DNA of 64,000 bases. Source: Streptomyces mirabilis (GTDB taxonomy: Bacteria; Actinomycetota; Actinomycetes; Streptomycetales; Streptomycetaceae). A model generated the notes under the pieces. That model ran no database searches. It was not told the origin of the DNA and saw nothing but the letters and a program-made list of their open reading frames with translations. The DNA is taken from contig NZ_JBCJKP010000001.1 in NCBI RefSeq assembly GCF_039503195.1, forward strand, positions 5,518,001 to 5,582,000. Direction: 5' to 3'. Positions 8,162-15,527 of the stretch are shown here, piece after piece. The translations under genes and the position numbers were made by a program. The number at the start of each line of letters is the position of its first letter. Within the stretch, counting starts at the first letter, position 1.

Positions 8162-9012
8162 GACGGCGCCGCCGTCCAGCGGTCCCTGAGGCCCGCAAGG
8201 ACCGCGATCGACACCGCCAGCAGGACCAGGCTCAGGGCGATCGCGGCGGCCGGGTCGTTCTGGAGGGCGAGGTAGACGGCGAGCGGCATGGTCTGGGTGC
8301 GCCCGGGGAAGTTGCCGGCGAAGGTGATCGTCGCCCCGAACTCGCCGAGGGCCCGCGCCCACGCCAGTACGGCGCCGGCGGCGATCCCGGGCGCGATCAA
8401 CGGCAGGGTGACCCGGCGGAACGCGGTGAACCGGGAGGCGCCGAGCGTCGCGGCGGCCTCCTCGTAGCGCGGGTCGGCCGCGCGGAGCGTGCCCTCCACG
8501 CTGATGACCAGGAACGGCATCGCCACGAACGCCTCCGCGACCACGACGCCCGCCGTGGTGAACGGCAGCGTGATCCCGAACCACGAGTCCAGCCACTGCC
8601 CGACGACGCCGTTGCGCCCGAGCGCCAGCAGCAGCGCCACACCGCCCACCACCGGGGGCAGCACGAGGGGCAGCGTCACCAGGGCCCGCACGAAGCCCCG
8701 GCCGGGGAAGTCCGTACGGGCGAGGAGCCAGGCCAGCGGCACGCCCAGCACCAGACTCACCCCGGTCGCCGCCGTGGCGCAGACCAGGGACAGCTGGAGC
8801 GCCTGCCAGACCGCCGTACTGGTCAGCTGGTTCGGGAGGTCCCGCCAGGGGGCTCGTACGAGCAGGGCGAGCAGGGGGAGCAGGAGGAAGGCCAGGCCGA
8901 CCAGGGCGGGGAGGAGGAGGGGGAGCGGGACCCCGGCCGTCCGGACGCGCGGGCGCCGCGGCTCACCGGTGAGGATGTCGGCCGCGGCGTCGGAGACGTC
9001 CAGCTCGGTCAC
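8158..9012 (-). CDS. modB: Molybdate ABC transporter permease
   Basis: 284 aa inner-membrane permease with multiple hydrophobic helices and the coupling motif EEAAATLGASRFTAFRRVTLPLIAPGI. GTG start overlapping the modA stop, and a 4-bp overlap with modC, giving a tightly coupled modABC operon. Confidence 0.95.
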   Translation of the reverse strand: MTELDVSDAAADILTGEPRRPRVRTAGVPLPLLLPALVGLAFLLLPLLALLVRAPWRDLPNQLTSTAVWQALQLSLVCATAATGVSLVLGVPLAWLLARTDFPGRGFVRALVTLPLVLPPVVGGVALLLALGRNGVVGQWLDSWFGITLPFTTAGVVVAEAFVAMPFLVISVEGTLRAADPRYEEAAATLGASRFTAFRRVTLPLIAPGIAAGAVLAWARALGEFGATITFAGNFPGRTQTMPLAVYLALQNDPAAAIALSLVLLAVSIAVLAGLRDRWTAAPS

Positions 9013-9836
9013 GGCTGCAGGAACCCCGCGGCGGTGAGCACGTTCTGGCCCTCGGCGGACTGCACGAGCGCGATGAACGCCTTCGCCGCCTTCGCGTTGG
9101 GCGCGTCCTTGAGCAGGGCGATCGGGTATTCGTTGATGGCCTTGGCCGACTCGGGGAACTCCACGCCCTCCACCTGGTCACCCGCCGCCTTCACGTCGGT
9201 CTTGTAGACGACGGCGGCGTCGGCCTCCTTCAGCTCCACCTTCGTCAGGGCGCTCTTGACGTCCTGTTCGTAGGAGACCGGGGTGAGCCTCAGCTTGCTG
9301 GCGTCCAGCGCCTTCTGCGCGGCGGCGCCGCACGGCACCGTCTTGTCGCAGAGTACGACCTTGAGGCCGGACTTCGTGAGGTCCTTCAGGGAGGCGACCT
9401 TGTCGGGGTTGCCGGGCAGGGTCGCGATCTCCAACTGGTTGCGCACGAAGGTCGCGGGCGTGGTCGCGGCGTCCTTCTTGTCCGTCACGATCGCCATCGT
9501 CTTGGGGCTGGCGGCGGCGAACACGTCGGCCGGGGCGCCCCCGGTGATGCTGGCGGCGAGCGTGTCGCTGCCGCCGAAGTTGAAGGTGACCTTCGTGCCC
9601 GGGTTGGCCTTCTCGAACTCCTTGCCCAGGGTCGTGAAGCTCTCCTTGAGCGAGGCGGCGGCGAACACGGTCACCGTGCCGGAGGGCTTCGGCGAGGAGG
9701 AGGCCGAGGTGTCCGACGTCGGGGAGGAGCCGGAGTCGGAGGACGAGCAGGCGCTCAGGGCCAGCAGCGCGGCGGCACCGACGCCGGCCACGCGCAGAGT
9801 GCGGGTGCGGGTCCGGCGCGTGGATCGGGTCATCAC
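9009..9836 (-). CDS. modA: Molybdate-binding lipoprotein
   Basis: 275 aa substrate-binding protein. Lipobox LSAC after a twin-basic N-terminus; the mature part has the ModA pattern VTVFAAASLKESFTTLG and NFGGSDTLAASITGGAPADVFAAAS. First gene of modABC. The GTG start is immediately followed by ATG, and a GGGAG site lies 7-10 nt upstream. Confidence 0.95.
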   Translation of the reverse strand: MMTRSTRRTRTRTLRVAGVGAAALLALSACSSSDSGSSPTSDTSASSSPKPSGTVTVFAAASLKESFTTLGKEFEKANPGTKVTFNFGGSDTLAASITGGAPADVFAAASPKTMAIVTDKKDAATTPATFVRNQLEIATLPGNPDKVASLKDLTKSGLKVVLCDKTVPCGAAAQKALDASKLRLTPVSYEQDVKSALTKVELKEADAAVVYKTDVKAAGDQVEGVEFPESAKAINEYPIALLKDAPNAKAAKAFIALVQSAEGQNVLTAAGFLQP

Positions 9837-9881
9837 GGGTCTACTCCCTCGGAAGCCTCAGGCATGCCTACGCCGATCATA

Positions 9882-9897
9882 CTTCCGCAGATGCAAG
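9882..9897. promoter_or_regulatory. Possible half-operator upstream of modA
   Basis: The ATGCAAG half of the palindrome found before the TOBE regulator gene (11286-11299) recurs here, about 45 bp before the modA start, in an imperfect inverted repeat (CTTCCGCAGATGCAAG). It could be a molybdate-regulator site. Based on one and a half copies only. Confidence 0.3.
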
Positions 9898-10008
9898 CCG
9901 GAAGTCTCCTGTGCCATCGCATGAGCTGCGCGATCGATGCCCGGGTGTACGCATGTGCGTTTGTACGGGACCGCCTCCTGGGTACGGACATTCGGGAGGT
10001 GGTGCCCA

Positions 10009-10383
10009 GTGGGGCAGTCCCCGGCTTCGCCCGCTCACTCGCTCGCGTCGGTCGCCCTGACCGGAGACCTCGCCCGCCCCGTCCGGCTGACCGTGCCCGA
10101 CCTGTTGGCCTGGCCCCAGCACCGGGCCCGGGTCAGCTTCGAGTGCGCCACCAGCGGCGTACAGCACCACCGCTTCGAGGGGCCCCTGCTGCACGACGTC
10201 CTGCACGACGCCGGACCGGGCTTCGACCCCGCCCGCCGCACGGACCGGCTGCGCTTCCCCATCGCGGTGGCCGGGGCGGACGGCCATCACGCGCTCCTCA
10301 CCTGGGCCGAGATCGACCCGGACTTCGGGCACGCCCCGGTCCTCCTCGCGAGACGGCGGATCGCGGCGGACAACGCCTGCTGA
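10009..10383 (+). pseudogene. Truncated molybdopterin-dependent oxidoreductase
   Basis: The GTG at 10009 has a GGGAGGT site. The translation (VRLTVPDLLAWPQHRARVSF, then ECATSGVQHHRFEGPLLHDVL and LRFPIAVAGADGHHALLTWAEIDPDFGHAPVLLA) is the N-terminal and middle part of a small sulfite-oxidase-fold Moco protein. The conserved C-terminal strands are missing: after PVLLA the frame runs into RRRIAADNAC and stops. Its position beside modABC fits a former molybdenum enzyme. Confidence 0.65.
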
Positions 10384-10756
10384 AGGCCCGTTCGGCGACG
10401 AGCTGCTCGCCACGATGAAGCGCGGCGCCTATCTGATCAACACGGCGCGGGCCCGGACCGTGGACCGGGATGCCGTCGAACGGGCCCTGGGCGACGGGCA
10501 GTTGGCGGGGTACGCGGGCGACGTCTGGTATCCGCAGCCCGCGCCGGGCGACCACCCCTGGCGCACCATGCCGCACCACGGCATGACCCCGCACATCTCG
10601 GGTTCGTCGCTGTCCGCACAGGCCCGTTACGCGGCGGGCACCCGGGAGATCCTGGAGTCCTGGCTCGACGGGACCCCGATCCGGGACGAGTACCTGATCG
10701 TCGACGGGGGTGCGCCGGCGGGGACGGGGGCGCACTCGTACTCGGTCACACACTGA
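10384..10756 (+). pseudogene. C-terminal remnant of NAD-dependent formate dehydrogenase
   Basis: From GDELLATMKRGAYLINTARA to the end (GYAGDVWYPQPAPGDHPW, MTPHISGSSLSAQARYAAGT, IRDEYLIVDGG) this is the last third of a D-2-hydroxyacid-dehydrogenase-family formate dehydrogenase of the Pseudomonas sp. 101 type, including the catalytic His region HISG. The N-terminal two-thirds with the NAD Rossmann core are absent. It abuts the truncated oxidoreductase, so both were probably cut by one deletion. Confidence 0.75.
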
Positions 10757-10840
10757 GTCGTACGTCGTTACGACTGAGTCGTACGCCGGCACGCGCTGAC
10801 TCGTACGCCGCCAGCCGCCGAGTGGTACGCCGCCAGCCGC
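10753..10840. repeat. Four imperfect 22-bp tandem repeats
   Basis: Units begin CTGAGTCGTACG, CTGAGTCGTACG, CTGACTCGTACG and CGAGTGGTACG and are 21-23 bp each. They lie between the formate dehydrogenase remnant and the stop of the TOBE regulator. No coding role is apparent. Confidence 0.7.
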
Positions 10841-10865
10841 TGGGGAGCAGTCGGCCGCCGCCCGT

Positions 10866-11261
10866 TCAGACCCGGTCGATGTGCACGTTCGTCGACTTCA
10901 CGCGGGCGGTGGCCTCCATGCCGACCTCGAGGCCGAGTTCCTCCACGGCCTCCCGGGTCAGCAGGGAGACCAGCCGGTGCGGTCCGGCCTGGATCTCCAC
11001 CTGGGCCGCCACGTCGCCGAGCTTCACGGCGGTGACGATGCCCGGGAACGCGTTGCGCACAGAGGTGTAGGAGGCGTCCTCCTCACCGCTGCCGCCCTTG
11101 GCGAGCTCGACGGAGAACGCGGCCAGATCCCGCCCGTCGATCAGCCGCCGCCCGCCCTCGTCCCGGTGCGTCGCCATCCGCCCGGCGTCCGCCCACCGCC
11201 GTGCGGTGTCCGGGCTCACGCCGAGCAGCCGGGCCGCCTGACCGATGGTGTAGGACTGCAT
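10866..11261 (-). CDS. Helix-turn-helix regulator with molybdate-binding TOBE domain
   Basis: 131 aa. An excisionase/MerR-type DNA-binding domain (YTIGQAARLLGVSPDTARRWADAGRM) is joined to a single Mop/TOBE domain (RNAFPGIVTAVKLGDVAAQVEI to the end). This is the actinobacterial counterpart of ModE, so it probably controls modABC in response to molybdate. ATG chosen over an upstream TTG. A perfect 14-bp palindrome lies 25 bp before the start, suggesting autoregulation. Confidence 0.85.
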   Translation of the reverse strand: MQSYTIGQAARLLGVSPDTARRWADAGRMATHRDEGGRRLIDGRDLAAFSVELAKGGSGEEDASYTSVRNAFPGIVTAVKLGDVAAQVEIQAGPHRLVSLLTREAVEELGLEVGMEATARVKSTNVHIDRV

Positions 11262-11285
11262 GCGCGCCAAGATAGGCGCGAGATC

Positions 11286-11299
11286 CTTGCATATGCAAG
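11286..11299. promoter_or_regulatory. 14-bp palindromic operator candidate of the TOBE regulator
   Basis: Perfect palindrome CTTGCAT-ATGCAAG in the short gap upstream of the regulator start, with a half-copy upstream of modA. Confidence 0.5.
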
Positions 11300-11316
11300 C
11301 AAGCCCGTGGGGCGCG

Positions 11317-11736
11317 TCAGAGATCGCCCTTGACGTACGAGCGGGCCGCCGCCATCACGTCCTTGTGCCGATCCTCGGCGATGGCCTGCAGCGGTGAGTC
11401 GTCCTCCAGCTGCGGATTCATGCCGATCATCCAGGCGCGTGCCGTGTGGCAGTTCTCCTGGAGCTCGATGATCTGGAACACCTGGTAGGCCGCCCGCAGG
11501 CGCAGCTCGGAGTCGATTCTCGGGCTGTTCTGGGCGCTGGACCATTTGCCGACCTGCTTCGGGTCCTCGATACCGGCGATGAACGCGGTGAGTTTCTGCC
11601 CGAAGTTGTCCTGGAGGAAGCGCGCTATGTCGGCGATCGACTTCTGGACCGTGTTGGCGTGCGCGGTGGTCTCGGTGACCGTGTCGGTGACGCTCGTGGT
11701 GACCGTTTTGACCGCGGACTCTCGCAGTGGCTGCAT
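11317..11736 (-). CDS. Xre/MbcA/ParS-type antitoxin of a RES toxin
   Basis: 139 aa. The C-terminal half has the toxin-binding pattern of this family: GIEDPKQVGKWSS, ELRLRAAYQVFQIIELQE, ARAWMIGMNPQLEDDSPLQAI. The N-terminal half (IADIARFLQDNFGQKLTAFIAG) fits the DNA-binding part. It should neutralise the RES protein encoded just upstream. ATG chosen for the GAGGA site; an in-frame ATG 8 codons earlier (11760) overlaps a leader ORF. It is downstream of the toxin, the reverse of the usual antitoxin-first order. Confidence 0.75.
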   Translation of the reverse strand: MQPLRESAVKTVTTSVTDTVTETTAHANTVQKSIADIARFLQDNFGQKLTAFIAGIEDPKQVGKWSSAQNSPRIDSELRLRAAYQVFQIIELQENCHTARAWMIGMNPQLEDDSPLQAIAEDRHKDVMAAARSYVKGDL

Positions 11737-11756
11737 GATTCCTCGCTTCCTGGCGG

Positions 11757-11813
11757 TCATGAAACGGGTAAGACGCGGGATGGCGCGAGGGGTGACAGAC
11801 GGGGTGTCAACAT
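11757..11813 (-). CDS. Possible 18-residue leader peptide before the antitoxin
   Basis: ATG with a strong GAGGAGA site opens an 18-codon frame (MLTPRLSPLAPSRVLPVS) whose TGA overlaps the alternative antitoxin start (ATGA) 21 bp before the preferred one. This could be a translated leader that couples or attenuates antitoxin synthesis. No homology is claimed. Confidence 0.35.
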   Translation of the reverse strand: MLTPRLSPLAPSRVLPVS

Positions 11814-12050
11814 GGCTTCTCCTCAGTTGTGTTGAGGGAAGTCTACCCGTCCGAGGGTCTCTCACTCCACCGTTTTCCCCCTTCAATCCCCTGTGAAATC
11901 CCACCTCGAAAGTGGCGTGAGGGGTTTGACCAGGGGTTTTATCCGGCGCCGTCGATGGGTACGGGACGGAGCACCGCTCGATCGGGCGACGCGGGTGCGG
12001 CCGAACGCCCGGGGGACGGGCGCCGTTCGGCGGACCTGAAGGCCCTCGTC

Positions 12051-12116
12051 CAGGAGATCCACGTGCCCCGATCAGGAGATCCACGTGCCCCGATCAGGAG
12101 ATCTACCTGCCCCGTT
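12051..12116. repeat. Three tandem 22-bp repeats at the end of the RES gene
   Basis: Copies 1 and 2 (12051-12072, 12073-12094) are identical (CAGGAGATCCACGTGCCCC plus GAT); copy 3 differs at four bases and reaches the RES stop codon. The other bases between 11814 and 12050 hold no gene I can support. Confidence 0.85.
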
Positions 12117-12823
12117 CAGAAGACCCGCAGGCCGTACTCCGCCGCGACCGCGCGCAGTTCGGGGGACTCCGGCTGGATGGGGCGCCGCTCGGCCTCGACG
12201 AGATCGACGTCGTGGAAGATGGCCCAGCAGGTGCGCCCGCCGTATCCGGAGCGGTAGGCGATGCCCTGGGCCAGCCGGTGGCCGGCGTCGTTGCGCTGGG
12301 CGACCGTCCAGGCCGCGATCTGCCGGGCGAGCCTGCGGTCGCGCCCGTGGATGTGCAGGTCGGTGAGCGGGGGCTCGATGTCCCACGCCGCCAGCTCGCC
12401 CCGGAGTTCGCGCGCGAGGACGGCCCGGGTGGCCTCGGCGTCGACGTCGAGGAACTGGGCGTCCTTCGCGGGTTCGAGCCGGACCAGGATGTGGTCCTCG
12501 CGCCAGCCCGAGGCCAGGTGGCCGAGCCTCATGTGGCTGGGCCGCTCGTCCCACTCGTGGCCGATGAGCCCCCGCAGCTGGGGGTGGACGCGGAAGGGCG
12601 CGAGCGCCTCGGCGTAACAGCCGGCCGGATCGCTGGCGCAGTACAGCGTTCCGTAGGTGGCGAGGCTGAAGCGGCCCGCGCTGGAGCCCTGGCTGGTCTC
12701 GGGTTCGAGCCGGTTGTACTCCTTGGGGTGGTCCCGCTTGCCCAGCCGCCACACTCCGCGTTCCGGAGCGGGGACGAGGGACGGTAAGTGGGCTGTGGTC
12801 ACCGCCGAAGGGCTGTTGTTCAT
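12116..12823 (-). CDS. RES-domain toxin (NAD-degrading family)
   Basis: 235 aa. RES hallmarks are visible: GVWRLGKR, GSSAGRFSLATYGTLYCASDPAGCYAEAL and a later ARQIAAWTVAQR ... GIAYRSGYGG. In the known RES-Xre systems the toxin depletes NAD+. Start chosen for GAGGA 6 nt upstream of the ATG; the frame runs further but without a better start. Encoded upstream of the antitoxin, with about 380 bp between them. Confidence 0.8.
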   Translation of the reverse strand: MNNSPSAVTTAHLPSLVPAPERGVWRLGKRDHPKEYNRLEPETSQGSSAGRFSLATYGTLYCASDPAGCYAEALAPFRVHPQLRGLIGHEWDERPSHMRLGHLASGWREDHILVRLEPAKDAQFLDVDAEATRAVLARELRGELAAWDIEPPLTDLHIHGRDRRLARQIAAWTVAQRNDAGHRLAQGIAYRSGYGGRTCWAIFHDVDLVEAERRPIQPESPELRAVAAEYGLRVF

Positions 12824-13064
12824 CCTGGTCCTCGTTGCTGAGCCGATGGTCTGCGGCCGCTGCCGCACTGCCGGGGCGCCGCCCGCCGGGCCGAGGCCGT
12901 ACGTGTCCCTCGCCCGCATGTTCCGCCGGTACATGCGGGCGATCATTCTCCCGTAGCGCGCGCCCCGGGATGCCCGCTTCCACGCCGTGGCGGGGGCGCG
13001 AGAGGGGGGCGCTGGGGCACACGGGAGGCGCACGCCCACGTGCGGCGGGCCGGCGGGCGCCGGA

Positions 13065-15527
13065 TCAGCGCCCCTCCCATCGGATGTCGAACACGCATAC
13101 GCCAGCGACTCCGGCCGCGAGGAGGACGGGGTGCTCGGGGCGCGGGCCGCCCGGCTGCCGGGCGTCGAGCGCGTCGAGAGCCCCGAGCGGGCTGCCCGTC
13201 ACGATCCGCAGCAGGTGCGAGCCGGCGTCGGTGTCCCACAGGTGGATGGTTCCGCCGGGGCCCGTCGCCGCGAGGCAGGGGCGGCCGGTCGCGGTCCGGA
13301 AGAACGCCAGCGCGGCCACCGGCCCGTCGCCGATGTCCAGCCGCCGCCCGACCGGCCGCCCGGTGCCGGGATCCCAGAGCCGGATCGTGCCGTCCTCCCC
13401 GCCGGACGCGACGAGTTCGGCACCGTCCGGCTCGTCGACGGGAACGGCGGCGACGGCGTTGACGACCCGCTGCTCGCAGTGGAGCGGCGCCCCCACGGGC
13501 CGCAGCGTGACCGGATCCCAGAGCCGTACGGTCCCGTCGGTGCCCGCCGAGGCGATCCGCGGACCGCGTGCCGTGTAAAGCACGGCGACGTCCCGGACGC
13601 TGAGCAGATGGTCCTCCCGGCAGACCAGCGCACACACCCGGTCGAGATCCCACAGACGTACGGTGCCGTCCTCGCCCCCGGTGACCAGCCGGGTCCGCCC
13701 CTCGTGCGGGAAGGCGGCCATCGACCGCACCGGCAGGCTGTGGCCGAGGAGTCCGGCCAGCCGTGCGGGGGCGGCGTGGGCACCCCGTTCCAGGGACCAC
13801 AGCTGGATTCCGGCGTCGCTGTGCGCGGTCACCAGCAGGCGTTCGCCCCGGACGTGCGCCGAGGCGAAGGCGGTCACTGGGGCGTGGCCCGCTGGGAGGG
13901 CGACCGGGCGACCGGTCCCGGTGTCCCAGAGCGCCGTACCGGACTCGTCGGCCACGGCGATCAGCGGCGCCCCGGCGGTGGCCCCCGGACCGGACAGCGC
14001 CGCCGCGGTGACGGGCCGCCGGACCGCGCGCCCGGCGCCGACGCCCCGGCCGCCCGGTTTCCAGCGCCGCAAGGTGTGGTCCGCGCCGGCCGAGACGAGA
14101 AGCTCCTGCCCGGCCGGGACGGGGAGTTCCCGCGAGGTGTCCGGCGAGGTGCCCGGCAGGGTGGTCAGAGCCACGGGAGGAGCGGTGTGCCCTTCCAGGG
14201 GCCCGCCGATCGCCGCGCCCGTCCGCGCGTCCCAGACCCGCAGGGTGTGGTCGCTGCCCCCGGACGCCACCGCCGCCCGGCCCGCCACGGTCAGGGCGGT
14301 CAGCGCGACGACGGGCCCCGCGGGCGGAGGGGGTGCGACGGCCGTCTCCCGGCCCGTCGAGGCGTCCCGGACACCGATGTATCCCGAGTCGTCGCAGAGC
14401 GCGTACCGCCCCGGCGCCGCGAGGTCCACCAGGGCCCGCACCGCCCCCTCGTGCTCGTGCTCGTGCGTGTACCCGTCGGCCCGCCGCGGATCCCAGACGC
14501 GCACCCGCCGGCCCTGGGCCACGGCCAGCACCATCCCCTCCGCGCCGCCCAGACCGACCCCGCTCAGCAGGGCCGGCACGGGATCGAGGGAGGGCAGCGG
14601 GGTGTCGACGGGCCGGAAGGTGACGGGATCCAGCGCGCCGAGACGGCCGTCGCTGTGGGCGACGAGGACGACCTCCGGGGCGTCCTTCGCCGCGAAGAGC
14701 GTGAGGGCGCTGACCCAGGTGCCGGGGCGGTGGACGGGTTCGGCGAGCAACTGGCCCCGGGTGAGGTGCCAGACGCGCACCGAACCGTCGGTGCCCGCGG
14801 AGAGCAGCAGATCGCCCGGGAGCGGCAGCAGATGCTGGACCGCGCCGCCGTACGTGTGCAGCGGCGCCCTCGCCGGTACGCCGTGCGGCTCCCACATGCG
14901 GATCGTGCCGTGGTCGTCGCCGCTGACCAGCAGGGAGCGGCCGTCGGTGGTCGTGGTGCGGGTCAGCGACTCGAGGCGGGTCTCGGAGACCGCCAGTACG
15001 TTGTCCTGGGCCGTCCAGTCACTCCACAGCGGGGTGACGCGCGAACCGGACACCCGCGCGGTGGACGTGTCGAGAGGGGTGCGGGGGCGGGTCGCCGCGT
15101 GATGGGCCAGGTGCAGACTCGTCAGCCGGGAGTCCGGACCGGCGCCGCCGATGAAGGGCTCGATGCGGGCCCATGCCTCCAGCCACTCCTGCCGTCGCGC
15201 GTCGCTCACCGCGTCGCTCACCGCGTCGCTCTGCCGCAGCAGTGTGCGAACGTTCGCGCTGGACTCCCAGGGCAGTACGGCGAGCGGTACATGGGTGTCG
15301 TCGAGGACCTCGCCCCGGGCCGCGTGATGGGCCAGGTGGCGGCTGAGATACGGGTGCGGCGGGATCGTCGGGTCCGCGGCGACGAGCCGGGCCAGCGCCT
15401 CGGCGATGAGCCGGTGCGCGTCCCTGGTGTCCGCCCACGCCTTCGAGTCGTCGGCCCACGTCCTCGAGTCGCCCGTGTCGGGGCGGCCCGGACGGGGCGC
15501 GCGGTACGGGCTGTCCGCGTCGCTCAT
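13065..15527 (-). CDS. WD40-repeat protein (two predicted beta-propellers), partner of caspase-NTPase
   Basis: 820 aa. An N-terminal helical part (about 35-95, with HPYLSRHLAHHAARG and ...ANVRTLLRQ) resembles the segment joining NACHT-like NTPase and WD40 parts in fused actinobacterial proteins. It is followed by about 14 WD-type blade ends (GTIRMWE, GSVRVWH, HTLRVWD, GTVRLWD twice, GTIRLWD, GTIHLWD and others), enough for two seven-bladed propellers. The ATG overlaps the stop of the caspase-NTPase gene by 4 bp. WD40 propellers in such systems act as sensors that hold the NTPase inactive; that role is inferred. Confidence 0.88.
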   Translation of the reverse strand: MSDADSPYRAPRPGRPDTGDSRTWADDSKAWADTRDAHRLIAEALARLVAADPTIPPHPYLSRHLAHHAARGEVLDDTHVPLAVLPWESSANVRTLLRQSDAVSDAVSDARRQEWLEAWARIEPFIGGAGPDSRLTSLHLAHHAATRPRTPLDTSTARVSGSRVTPLWSDWTAQDNVLAVSETRLESLTRTTTTDGRSLLVSGDDHGTIRMWEPHGVPARAPLHTYGGAVQHLLPLPGDLLLSAGTDGSVRVWHLTRGQLLAEPVHRPGTWVSALTLFAAKDAPEVVLVAHSDGRLGALDPVTFRPVDTPLPSLDPVPALLSGVGLGGAEGMVLAVAQGRRVRVWDPRRADGYTHEHEHEGAVRALVDLAAPGRYALCDDSGYIGVRDASTGRETAVAPPPPAGPVVALTALTVAGRAAVASGGSDHTLRVWDARTGAAIGGPLEGHTAPPVALTTLPGTSPDTSRELPVPAGQELLVSAGADHTLRRWKPGGRGVGAGRAVRRPVTAAALSGPGATAGAPLIAVADESGTALWDTGTGRPVALPAGHAPVTAFASAHVRGERLLVTAHSDAGIQLWSLERGAHAAPARLAGLLGHSLPVRSMAAFPHEGRTRLVTGGEDGTVRLWDLDRVCALVCREDHLLSVRDVAVLYTARGPRIASAGTDGTVRLWDPVTLRPVGAPLHCEQRVVNAVAAVPVDEPDGAELVASGGEDGTIRLWDPGTGRPVGRRLDIGDGPVAALAFFRTATGRPCLAATGPGGTIHLWDTDAGSHLLRIVTGSPLGALDALDARQPGGPRPEHPVLLAAGVAGVCVFDIRWEGR

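Noticed and set aside
9864..10418. Frame overlapping the truncated oxidoreductase that bridges into the formate dehydrogenase remnant
   Set aside because: Arg/Pro-rich translation with no similarity; the GTG 10009 frame carries the recognisable sequence.
12051..12116. Possible CRISPR array
   Set aside because: The three 22-bp copies are directly adjacent without spacers, and no cas gene is present.
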